A stretch of 5,853 nucleotides of DNA from an uncultured Micrococcales bacterium (GTDB lineage: Bacteria; Actinomycetota; Actinomycetes; Actinomycetales; Microbacteriaceae). The DNA lies in assembly GCA_903929105.1 (NCBI GenBank), contig CAIYTL010000179.1, positions 1-5,853 on the forward strand. Reading direction: 5' to 3'. Within the stretch, counting starts at the first letter, position 1. Each line of letters begins with the position of its first letter. The position numbers and the translations under genes are program-made. This document shows positions 1 through 5,853 of this stretch, one piece after another. A model generated the notes under the pieces. That model was not told where the DNA came from. It made no database searches and was given only the letters and a program-made list of their open reading frames with translations.

Positions 1-3000
1 CGAAGCTACCCGATTGAGGTGCGCTATCGCCCTGTTGCCAGCGAAAAATCAGACGACGCCGACCCAGATGTCGAGACCACCGCAGCTGATTATTTAGACG
101 GCGTGACTCTGGCGCTCGCCGAACTTGAGGGCGAAGCTGTAGGCGACACCCTCGTATTTTTGTCGGGGGAGTCTGAGATTCGCGATGCGCAGGATGCCAT
201 CGAAGGCCACATCAAAGGCGGGCTTTTGGCCAAAGGCACCGAGGTTCTGCCGCTCTATGGTCGCCTTAGCGCTGCCGACCAGCACCGCGTCTTTGAAACC
301 AGCAAGGTCGCTGGCCTAAAGCGCCGAGTTATTTTGGCCACCAACGTTGCCGAAACTTCATTGACGATTCCCAACATCAAATATGTGATCGACGCTGGCA
401 CCGCGCGCATCTCGCGATATAGCCACAAAGCCAAGGTGCAGCGCCTGCCCATCGAAGCGATTTCGCAAGCCAGCGCCAACCAACGTGCGGGTCGCGCAGG
501 TCGCCTGGGGCCCGGCATTGTGATTCGGCTTTATAGCGAAGATGATTTCGTTAGCCGCCCCGAGTTCACCGACCCTGAAATTCTGCGCACGAACCTAGCC
601 TCGGTAATTTTGCAGGCCGCCCAGCTTGGCTTGGGTGACATTCTGGAGTTTCCGTTCTTGCAACCGCCTGACCCGCGAGCGGTAAAAGATGGGCTCGGCC
701 TGCTCACCGAGCTCGGCGCAATCGCCCACCACGACTCCACCGGAATCAAGCTCTCGCCTGTGGGGCGAAACTTAGCCCGCCTGCCGATGGAGCCCCGCTT
801 TGCGCGCATGCTGGTCGAGTCTAAGCACCACGGCTTGACCCGCGAGGTGATGATCATCGTGGCCGGTCTAACCATTCAAGACCCCCGCGAACGTCCGCTC
901 GAAAAACGCGCTCAAGCCGACCAAATGCACGCGCGTTTCGCCGACCCAACCAGCGACTTTTTGAGTCTGCTGAACCTTTGGAATTACCTCGAAGAAAATC
1001 AGCGTGAGCTTTCATCGTCAGCGTTTAGAAAGCTATGCCGAAGCGAATACCTAAACTTTTTGAGAGTGCGCGAGTGGCAAGATTTGATTCGCCAGCTTCG
1101 CACCATGACCAAACCGCTCGGTCTAACCATGAACGAGCCAAGGGTTGACCCAGATGGCATTCACAAGTCGCTGCTCGCTGGGTTGCTGAGCCAGATCGGC
1201 ATCAAACAGGTGAGCGACAAAAAACCGTCGACGGTGCCCGCCAAAGGCAAACCCGACGAAGTCACCAAGCCTCGCACCAATGCTGAATATCTCGGCTCGA
1301 ATCAAAAGAAGTTTGTGATTTTTCCGGGGTCGAGTCTGGCCAAAAAGCCCCCCATGGCTCTAATGAGTTCAGAGCTGGTTGAAACCAGTCGACTTTTCGC
1401 AAGAATGAACGCCGCCATTGACCCAGCCTGGGCCGAGAAGCTCGCCGGCGAACTTTGCAAGCGAACTTTTAGCGAACCGCACTGGGAGAAAACCCAGGGG
1501 GCAGTGGTTGCCTATGAGCGGGTCACTCTTTATGGAGTGCCGATTGTCACTAATCGCCGCATGCAGTTTTCACGCATCAACGTGGAATATTCGCGCGAAC
1601 TTTTCATTCGTCACGCGCTGGTGCAGGGGGAGTGGGACTCAAAACAGGCCTTCGACCGCGTAAACCGTGCGCTGCTAAAAGAGCTTGAGGCGCTCGCCGA
1701 CAGAGCCCGCAAACCCCAGCTGGCTCCTGACGACGATGACGTGTTTAGGTTTTATGACGCACGAGTACCTGCCGAGGTCGTCTCAACTCGCAGCTTTGAA
1801 GGCTGGTGGAAAGCCGCCAGGCACACCACTCCTGACCTACTCACAATTACTCGCGCCGACCTGCTCGGTGAGCAAAACCAGCAGGCTGATGGGGTTGAAC
1901 ATCCATCTGAAATTTTGGTGAGCGGTCAAGAGTTTCGTTTGAGTTATCGTTTTGACCCCGGAGCCGTCGACGATGGAGCCACCGCGACTGTGCCACTGCC
2001 GGTGCTGGCCACATTGACACCTGACGCGTTCGAGTGGCTGGTGCCCGCGATGCGTGCCGAGCTTGTAACCGAGCTGATTCGCAGCCTGCCCAAGAACTTG
2101 CGTCGCAACGTTGTTCCGGCAGCCGACTGGGCGGCCAAAGCGCTCGCCGTGCTGCCCGAAGAACCTGCAGGCAACTTGCTCGTGACGTTGGCTAAAACTT
2201 TGCAGCAGCTGAGTGGCACAAAGTTTGAGGCCGCCGATTTTGATACCTCACGCCTCACATCAGCCATGCGCATGACCTATCGCGTGGTTGATGCTCGTGG
2301 CAAAACTCTTGGGTTGGGCAACGATCTGGCAGCTCTGCAAGCAAAATTCAGCACGGATGCACGCAGTGCCGTTACCTCAGTTGTTGAAGCGGCTGCTGGT
2401 GGCGCTGCGTCGAATGGTTTGGCGAGCGAACCTTCGATTGAACGCTCTGGAATTTTGCGCTGGGATTTCGCCGAACTTCAGAGCCGCCATGAAACCAAAT
2501 TGGGCAACAACTTAGTGCGTGCCTTCAGCGCGTTGGTGGCCCCGGTTGGCAAGCATTTAAAGAGCGAGGGCGTTTCGCTTCAACTTTTTGCCACCGAAGC
2601 CGAACAGTTGCGTCACCATTGGCGCGGCGTTGTGGCGTTGGTTTGCGCCGAGATTGCTTCGCCAGCCAAATATGTCGAAGAGCACCTCACCAGCCAAGAG
2701 AAACTGGCAATCGCTAGCCTGCCATACCCAAACTTTGCGGCTTTTATTGAAGACCTGATTGCCGCTGTGGCTGAACGTGCTCTGCGAGTTGAAAACCCGC
2801 AGGGGTTGATTTTTAGCCAAGCAGAATTTGACCGGGTGCGTTCAGCTGCGCAGGCAAACCTGATCGACGTTTGTTTTCAAAATGCGGCGTTGGCAGCCAA
2901 GATCGCGGTGTTGGCGCGCGAGGCCAATAAAGCTATTAGCGAATGCAAGGTGTTTGAGTTTTTGTCAGTCTTGAATTTCGAAAAAAATCACCTAGCCGAG

Positions 3001-3351
3001 TTGCTAGTGCCAAACTTTGTGAGCCGAACTGGCATTGATCGCTTGCCCCGTTTGGCAGTGTATTTGCAGGCAGTGCGCGTGAGAATTGAAAAACTTCAGA
3101 TTGACTCAACGCGCGATCGGGTTTCGGCGGCCGAACTTGACCAGGCACTTTCGATCTATAACTTTGCTGGCGGAGTGCTGCCTTTGCCGGCTGACTTAGG
3201 GCAGCTGCCGGCCGCTGCCAAACCCGAGTTGCTCGAGCGCATCGTCGCCGCGCGCTGGTTGCTCGAAGAGCTGCGCGTCAGCCTGTTTGCGCAGTCGCTC
3301 GGCACGGCCGAGTCGGTCTCGGTGCCGCGCATCAAGAAGGTTTTGGGCTAG
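1..3351 (+). CDS. hrpA: ATP-dependent RNA helicase HrpA, 5'-truncated by the window edge
   Basis: DEAH-box RNA helicase of the HrpA family, which unwinds RNA or remodels ribonucleoprotein (including stalled ribosomes in E. coli) using ATP in the cytoplasm. The frame is open from base 1 (RSYPIEVRYRP, a conserved HrpA stretch), so the GTG at 19 is internal and the true start lies upstream; Walker A and the DEAH box are off-window. Numbering from that GTG codon, I see motif IV (LVFLSGESEIRD, 45-56), motif V (ATNVAETSLTIP, 107-118) and motif VI (QRAGRAGR, 155-162). Then come the winged-helix/HA2 region (about 185-355), an OB-like region with FPGSSLAKKPP and SEPHWEKTQGAVVA (about 430-540), and the long DUF3418 C-terminal domain to the end, closing with a typical SLFAQSLGT segment. 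E. coli HrpA is about 1300 residues, so roughly 200-250 are missing here. A Lys/Pro-rich insert lies at about 397-423. No frameshift is seen. Identity is secure; the role in this organism is inferred. Confidence 0.96.
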   Translation, partial: RSYPIEVRYRPVASEKSDDADPDVETTAADYLDGVTLALAELEGEAVGDTLVFLSGESEIRDAQDAIEGHIKGGLLAKGTEVLPLYGRLSAADQHRVFETSKVAGLKRRVILATNVAETSLTIPNIKYVIDAGTARISRYSHKAKVQRLPIEAISQASANQRAGRAGRLGPGIVIRLYSEDDFVSRPEFTDPEILRTNLASVILQAAQLGLGDILEFPFLQPPDPRAVKDGLGLLTELGAIAHHDSTGIKLSPVGRNLARLPMEPRFARMLVESKHHGLTREVMIIVAGLTIQDPRERPLEKRAQADQMHARFADPTSDFLSLLNLWNYLEENQRELSSSAFRKLCRSEYLNFLRVREWQDLIRQLRTMTKPLGLTMNEPRVDPDGIHKSLLAGLLSQIGIKQVSDKKPSTVPAKGKPDEVTKPRTNAEYLGSNQKKFVIFPGSSLAKKPPMALMSSELVETSRLFARMNAAIDPAWAEKLAGELCKRTFSEPHWEKTQGAVVAYERVTLYGVPIVTNRRMQFSRINVEYSRELFIRHALVQGEWDSKQAFDRVNRALLKELEALADRARKPQLAPDDDDVFRFYDARVPAEVVSTRSFEGWWKAARHTTPDLLTITRADLLGEQNQQADGVEHPSEILVSGQEFRLSYRFDPGAVDDGATATVPLPVLATLTPDAFEWLVPAMRAELVTELIRSLPKNLRRNVVPAADWAAKALAVLPEEPAGNLLVTLAKTLQQLSGTKFEAADFDTSRLTSAMRMTYRVVDARGKTLGLGNDLAALQAKFSTDARSAVTSVVEAAAGGAASNGLASEPSIERSGILRWDFAELQSRHETKLGNNLVRAFSALVAPVGKHLKSEGVSLQLFATEAEQLRHHWRGVVALVCAEIASPAKYVEEHLTSQEKLAIASLPYPNFAAFIEDLIAAVAERALRVENPQGLIFSQAEFDRVRSAAQANLIDVCFQNAALAAKIAVLAREANKAISECKVFEFLSVLNFEKNHLAELLVPNFVSRTGIDRLPRLAVYLQAVRVRIEKLQIDSTRDRVSAAELDQALSIYNFAGGVLPLPADLGQLPAAAKPELLERIVAARWLLEELRVSLFAQSLGTAESVSVPRIKKVLG

Positions 3352-3378
3352 GCGTTAATCTGCCAACAAATCTCTTCT

Positions 3379-3759
3379 TTATTGAACGATTGCGAGGCCT
3401 GTAGCAGTTGAGGCATCGGCAATTGCCCCTGCATTGGTCAGATTTGTAAATCCTAGGCTCTTCATCGTGTCTAGCGCTATGCCCGCACGGTGTCCAGAAC
3501 GGCAATATAAAACGTATGTTCCGGCCTTGTCGAGACTCGCAACAGCGCCCGCAAAGTCAGCGCCTTCAACGTCGATATTGAGTGCGCCTGCTAGGTGGCC
3601 CGAAGCAAATTCGTCTGCCGTGCGCACGTCGATTACTGCGGTGACTTTGGTCATGTCTATTTTTTGTGTATTCGAGCAGGCGGCAACTGCAAAAAGAATT
3701 GTGGCTGCAGCGACAACGGCAAATAGGGCTTGGCTGAATTTCTTGGTGCCTTTTGACAT
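3379..3759 (-). CDS. Rhodanese-domain lipoprotein (extracytoplasmic sulfurtransferase)
   Basis: A 126-residue single-domain rhodanese predicted to be exported and lipid-anchored. Rhodaneses carry sulfane sulfur as a persulfide on an active-site Cys and pass it between thiols, sulfite or cyanide. The N-terminus has a basic start (MSKGTKK), a hydrophobic stretch (about 10-26) and a lipobox VAAC, giving a lipidated Cys28. The domain follows with IDVRTADEFASGHLAGALN (43-61) and the active-site loop CRSGHR (Cys86 to Arg91), which is intact. The start at 3759 is preferred because GAAAGG (bases 3769-3774) sits 9 nt upstream; an in-frame ATG at 3783 would begin inside the operator and put eight polar residues before the signal peptide. 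It converges on hrpA with a 27-bp gap and diverges from the CsoR-family gene, sharing its operator. I infer that it handles persulfide or polysulfide outside the membrane; the substrate is unknown. Family and lipobox are clear. Confidence 0.92.
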   Translation of the reverse strand: MSKGTKKFSQALFAVVAAATILFAVAACSNTQKIDMTKVTAVIDVRTADEFASGHLAGALNIDVEGADFAGAVASLDKAGTYVLYCRSGHRAGIALDTMKSLGFTNLTNAGAIADASTATGLAIVQ

Positions 3760-3768
3760 TTGGTGAAA

Positions 3769-3774
3769 CCTTTC
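3769..3774 (-). promoter_or_regulatory. Ribosome binding site of the rhodanese lipoprotein
   Basis: GAAAGG read on the minus strand, 9 nt before the ATG at 3759-3757. It decides between that start and the upstream in-frame ATG at 3783, which has no comparable site and lies in the operator. Confidence 0.75.
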
Positions 3775-3775
3775 G

Positions 3776-3805
3776 TTATGCATACCCCCTAGGGTATGCT
3801 ATAAA
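3776..3805 (+). promoter_or_regulatory. Probable promoter of the CsoR-family regulator operon
   Basis: TATAAA at 3800-3805 is a good -10 candidate and would start transcription near 3812, about 18 nt before the ATG. No good -35 is visible: TTATGC (3776-3781, 18-bp spacing) is weak. The inverted repeat occupies almost all of the space between these boxes, so a bound repressor would exclude RNA polymerase. An alternative -10, TATGCT (3795-3800), is also possible. Confidence 0.45.
3780..3799. promoter_or_regulatory. Inverted-repeat operator, probably for the CsoR-family repressor
   Basis: A perfect 8-bp inverted repeat with a 4-bp spacer: GCATACCC, CCTA, GGGTATGC. The ATACCC/GGGTAT arms with a C/G-rich centre are what is known for operators of CsoR and CstR repressors. 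The site lies between the divergent rhodanese and the CsoR-family gene, as expected for autoregulation. It overlaps the probable rhodanese start of transcription (about 3791) and the edge of its -10, and lies directly upstream of the regulator's TATAAA box. Binding would therefore be expected to block both directions. That this protein binds here is inferred from position and motif. Confidence 0.85.
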
Positions 3806-3827
3806 TAGGTTATCTAAAGAAGGTCAA
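3798..3827 (-). promoter_or_regulatory. Probable sigma-70-type promoter of the rhodanese lipoprotein gene
   Basis: On the minus strand TTGACC (3827-3822) and TATAGC (3803-3798) are separated by 18 bp, matching the consensus at 5 of 6 and 4 of 6 positions. Transcription would start near 3791, inside the inverted repeat, leaving a leader of about 32 nt before the ATG. The -35 box overlaps the end of the regulator gene's ribosome binding site. Predicted by eye only. Confidence 0.55.
3816..3823 (+). promoter_or_regulatory. Ribosome binding site of the CsoR-family regulator
   Basis: AAAGAAGG ends 6 nt before the ATG at 3830 and fixes that start. Its end overlaps the -35 box proposed for the divergent rhodanese promoter. 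Confidence 0.75.
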
Positions 3828-3829
3828 TT

Positions 3830-4087
3830 ATGAAAATCGAGACAGCAGAGCTAAAAGAAGCTCGCGATCGACTTATGCGCGTGCAAGGGCAAATCGGCGG
3901 AATCGTCAAAATGATAGATGAAGGCCGAGACTGCACTGAACTTTTGAATCAACTCGCAGCTGCCAACACCGCGCTAACGCGAGCGGGTTTCAGCATCATC
4001 ACAACGGGAATGCAGCACTGCGGCAACGACATTGAAGGCGACTCAAACCGCAAGGCGCTCGAAAAAGCTTTTATGGCATTGGCTTAG
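3830..4087 (+). CDS. CsoR-family (DUF156) repressor, CstR-like persulfide-sensor candidate
   Basis: An 85-residue all-helical repressor of the CsoR/RcnR/FrmR/CstR family. Its members form tetramers that bind an inverted-repeat operator and release it on binding metal or on thiol modification. The family signature is RLMRVQGQIGGIVKMID (14-30), followed by EGRDC with Cys35 and by Cys64 in TTGMQHC. The 29-residue Cys-Cys spacing equals that of M. tuberculosis CsoR (Cys36/Cys65) and S. aureus CstR (Cys31/Cys60). The Cu(I)-ligand His of CsoR, four residues before the second Cys, is Gly60 here, and the Tyr before the first Cys is Asp34, as in CstR's KDC. His63 is adjacent to Cys64 but at a different position. 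With rhodanese and persulfide-reductase neighbours, I infer that it senses persulfide through a Cys35-Cys64 link. A sensor of another metal or of copper by a non-standard site is less likely. It is probably co-transcribed with the next gene, 10 bp downstream. Confidence 0.9.
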   Translation: MKIETAELKEARDRLMRVQGQIGGIVKMIDEGRDCTELLNQLAAANTALTRAGFSIITTGMQHCGNDIEGDSNRKALEKAFMALA

Positions 4088-4090
4088 GGG
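4086..4090 (+). promoter_or_regulatory. Ribosome binding site that sets the TTG start of the reductase-rhodanese
   Basis: AGGGG, 7 nt before the TTG at 4098. It overlaps the TAG stop of the regulator (4085-4087), so translation of the two genes is probably coupled. The site supports TTG over the in-frame ATG at 4032, which lies deep inside the regulator gene. Confidence 0.75.
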
Positions 4091-4097
4091 TAAAGAC

Positions 4098-5738
4098 TTG
4101 AAAACAATCATCATCGGCGGTGTCGCTGCCGGAATGTCAGCCGCAACGCGATTGCGCCGCCTGCGCGAGACCGACGAAATTATGGTTTATGAAATGGGCG
4201 AGCACGTTAGCTATGCCAACTGCGGTCTGCCATATTTTGTGAGCGACATAATTTCAAAACGTGGCGACCTGCTCTTGCAAACACCAAAATCGCTTTGGGC
4301 ACGTTTTCGAATCGATGTTCAGGTGAAGCACCGTGTGGTCAGCATCAACCGGGCAGCGCAAACCGTGATAGTCGAAAATCTTGAAACCGGTGCGCAGTTC
4401 GAAGACTCTTATGACAACTTGGTGATTGCCACGGGAGCAACGCCAAACCGCAGCGAAGTTAAGGGCATACAACGCGCCTTTAGCTTGCGCGATGTCACCG
4501 ATGTTGATGCCCTAAAAGCTCAAGTTCAAAGCAGCCAAGCCAAAACTGCGGTCATCATCGGTGGTGGCTTCGTCGGCATTGAGTTGGCTGAAAACCTTCA
4601 CAAGGCGGGCTTTGCTGTGAGCGTTGTGCAACGAAGTGCAACGATTTTGGCTGGCTTTGACCCTGAAATCATCGAGCCGCTTCAAGCCAGGCTGGTCGCC
4701 GAGGGCATCAAGCTGCACCTCGCTTCGCGCGTGGTTGAAATCACCTCAGATGAAGCCATTCTCGAAAACGGCGAGCGCCTCGCTGCCGCAATCGTCATTG
4801 CAGCCGCAGGTGTTACCCCAGACAATCGTCTTGCGGTTGCCGCCGGTCTCGAACTCGGGCCAGCGGGCGGGTTGTGGGTTGACGCCCAGCAACGCACCAG
4901 TGATGCACGCATATTTGCCGCAGGTGACGCGGTTGAAAAAACTGCCGAGCTAACTGGCGATGCCACGCTGATTCCGCTGGCCAATCTTGCCAATCGTCAC
5001 GGCAGGCTGATCGCTGACGCTATCGCCGGCGCACCAACCAATGAGCGCTCTAGCATCGGCACCATAATTATTGGCGCGTTTGGCATGGCAGCGGCTATGA
5101 CCGGCCTGAGTGAAAAAGCTGCCGAGCGCGCAGGTCTAGATTTTGCCACGATTCACCTGCACCCGAGCAGTCACGCAGGTTACTACCCAGGTGCCAAGCG
5201 AGTGTCGCTAAAAGTGGTTTTCGAGCGTGAAACCGGTCGCCTGCTCGGTGCCCAGGCAATCGGCGAAGACGGCGTTGACAAGCGCATTGACGTGATTGCA
5301 ACAGCCATCTATGCCGGCCTAAAAATCGACGATCTGATGAATCTTGAACTCTCTTATGCGCCACAGTTTGGCTCAGCCAAAGACGCTGTTAACCAGGCGG
5401 GTTATGTTGGCAACAACGTTTTCGAAGGCCGCACCCCAACCCTTCAGTGGCACGAACTGCCTGCTGCGCTGGCCGCAGGTGCAACCCTGATCGACGTGCG
5501 CACCGCAGGCGAGTTCGCCGCCGGTGTGATTCCAGGTTCAACCAATATTCCAGTGGATGACCTGCGCGAGCACCTCGACGCGTTAGCCGGCAAAGACGTA
5601 ATCGTTCACTGCCAGGTGGGTCAACGAGGCCACACCGCCACCCAGATTTTGCGTGGGCATGGAATCCGTGTGAAAAATCTCGACGGGGGTTACGTCACCT
5701 GGCGCACAGCCCAAGACGCCCTCGAACGCATCAAATAG
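4098..5738 (+). CDS. CoA-disulfide/persulfide reductase fused to a rhodanese domain (CoADR-Rhd)
   Basis: A 546-residue FAD flavoprotein with a C-terminal rhodanese, matching CoADR-Rhd enzymes such as B. anthracis CoADR-RHD and Shewanella NADH-dependent persulfide reductase (about 550-570 residues). Characterised members use NAD(P)H to reduce CoA disulfide, CoA persulfide or polysulfide, releasing thiol and sulfide in the cytoplasm. Seen here: FAD-binding IIIGGVAAGMSAA (4-16), redox Cys42 in SYANCGLPYF, NAD(P)H-binding IIGGGFVGIE (153-162), FAD motif FAAGDAVE (273-280), and the dimerisation domain with SHAGYYPGAK (358-367) and SYAP (Tyr420), where CoADR places catalytic tyrosines. The rhodanese spans about 447-546, with IDVRTAGEF (465-473) and an intact loop CQVGQR (Cys505 to Arg510). 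The start is TTG at 4098: it has a good ribosome binding site and gives an N-terminus beginning MKTIIIGG. The ATG at 4032 would add 22 basic residues and overlap the regulator. Exact substrate is inferred; the family is secure. Confidence 0.95.
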   Translation: MKTIIIGGVAAGMSAATRLRRLRETDEIMVYEMGEHVSYANCGLPYFVSDIISKRGDLLLQTPKSLWARFRIDVQVKHRVVSINRAAQTVIVENLETGAQFEDSYDNLVIATGATPNRSEVKGIQRAFSLRDVTDVDALKAQVQSSQAKTAVIIGGGFVGIELAENLHKAGFAVSVVQRSATILAGFDPEIIEPLQARLVAEGIKLHLASRVVEITSDEAILENGERLAAAIVIAAAGVTPDNRLAVAAGLELGPAGGLWVDAQQRTSDARIFAAGDAVEKTAELTGDATLIPLANLANRHGRLIADAIAGAPTNERSSIGTIIIGAFGMAAAMTGLSEKAAERAGLDFATIHLHPSSHAGYYPGAKRVSLKVVFERETGRLLGAQAIGEDGVDKRIDVIATAIYAGLKIDDLMNLELSYAPQFGSAKDAVNQAGYVGNNVFEGRTPTLQWHELPAALAAGATLIDVRTAGEFAAGVIPGSTNIPVDDLREHLDALAGKDVIVHCQVGQRGHTATQILRGHGIRVKNLDGGYVTWRTAQDALERIK

Positions 5739-5764
5739 CAACCTCTAAAAGAAAGTGAAACAAT

Positions 5765-5853
5765 ATGTGCAGTGCAGTTAAGTGTCGCAAATGCGGCAAG
5801 ACAACTTGGAGCGGCTGTGGCCAGCACGTTGACCAGGTCATGCGGGGCATTCC
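5765..5853 (+). CDS. Small Cys-rich zinc-ribbon-like protein, 3'-truncated by the window edge
   Basis: An open frame of at least 29 codons from ATG to the end of the window, starting 26 bp after the reductase-rhodanese with a modest ribosome binding site (GAAAG, 5751-5755, 9 nt spacing). It has four Cys in the first 18 residues: Cys2, then CRKC (Cys7, Cys10), then SGCGQH (Cys18, His21). The CxxC pair followed by a further Cys and a His suggests a small zinc-binding fold. The pattern CxxCGKTTWxGCGQHV resembles short hypothetical proteins that I recall from actinobacteria; their function is unknown to me. No terminator separates it from the upstream gene, so it may be in the same operon. The rest of the protein is not in the window, and the coding call rests on this motif and the ribosome binding site. 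Confidence 0.75.
   Translation, partial: MCSAVKCRKCGKTTWSGCGQHVDQVMRGI

Noticed and set aside
19..21. GTG as the start of hrpA
   Set aside because: The frame is open to base 1 with conserved HrpA sequence (RSYPIEV) before it, and the first helicase lobe is missing, so the gene begins outside the window.
3301..3326. Hairpin near the end of hrpA (GGCAC/GTGCC with an inner GGCCG/CGGTC stem) as a terminator
   Set aside because: It is inside coding sequence, interrupted by unpaired bases and not followed by a T-run on either strand.
3352..3378. Terminator between the converging hrpA and rhodanese genes
   Set aside because: The 27-bp gap has no inverted repeat that I can see.
3434..3766. Plus-strand open frame across the rhodanese gene
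   Set aside because: It is antisense to a well-supported rhodanese, has no recognisable domain and no ribosome binding site; likewise the other long antisense frames inside hrpA and the reductase.
3757..3783. Rhodanese start at the ATG at 3783
   Set aside because: It lies within the operator and has no ribosome binding site; the ATG at 3759 has GAAAGG at good spacing and gives a normal lipoprotein signal peptide.
3780..3799. The palindrome as a rho-independent terminator
   Set aside because: It sits upstream of both divergent genes with no T-run following, and its arms match the CsoR/CstR operator type.
3830..4087. Copper-sensing CsoR
   Set aside because: The Cu(I)-ligand His is replaced by Gly60, the adjacent Tyr is Asp34, and no copper ATPase or chaperone is nearby. 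Not excluded, but a persulfide sensor fits better.
4032..4097. N-terminal extension of the reductase from the ATG at 4032
   Set aside because: It would overlap the regulator by 56 bases and add a basic 22-residue segment before a canonical MKTIIIGG flavoprotein N-terminus.

Overview
The window looks like a chromosomal segment from an actinobacterium with a moderately GC-rich genome, possibly of the Microbacteriaceae type. That assignment is an inference. It rests on the style of the HrpA helicase, on a TTG start with a strong Shine-Dalgarno site, and on a small Cys-rich protein that resembles hypothetical proteins I remember from actinobacteria. I see no mobile element, tRNA, rRNA or CRISPR array, and no clear change of composition from one end to the other.

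Left part (1-3351, + strand): the last 1116 codons of hrpA, a DEAH-box ATP-dependent RNA helicase. The gene enters the window already open, so Walker A and the DEAH box lie outside. The second RecA lobe, the winged-helix/HA2 region, the OB-like region and the long C-terminal DUF3418 domain are present and intact.

Right part (3379-5853): a compact sulfur-handling locus built around one divergent control region. A small rhodanese lipoprotein is read leftwards, converging on hrpA. Rightwards lie a CsoR-family repressor, a CoA-disulfide/persulfide reductase fused to a rhodanese domain, and the start of a small Cys-rich, zinc-ribbon-like protein. Between the two divergent genes is a near-ideal inverted repeat, GCATACCC-CCTA-GGGTATGC (3780-3799), which looks like the repressor's operator. 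It overlaps the probable transcription start of the rhodanese and fills the spacer of the weak regulator promoter, so one site could control both directions.

How the genes may work together: the regulator keeps both Cys positions of the family (Cys35, Cys64). It lacks the His that completes the Cu(I) site of true CsoR (Gly60 is there) and the Tyr before the first Cys (Asp34 is there). This is the pattern of CstR-like persulfide sensors, and the two rhodaneses and the reductase fit that reading. I infer a persulfide/polysulfide stress module: a rhodanese anchored outside the membrane, a cytoplasmic NAD(P)H-dependent persulfide reductase-rhodanese, and a dithiol repressor that senses the load. 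The components are known families. The combination, the extracytoplasmic rhodanese under the same operator and the small Cys-rich follower are the parts worth examining.
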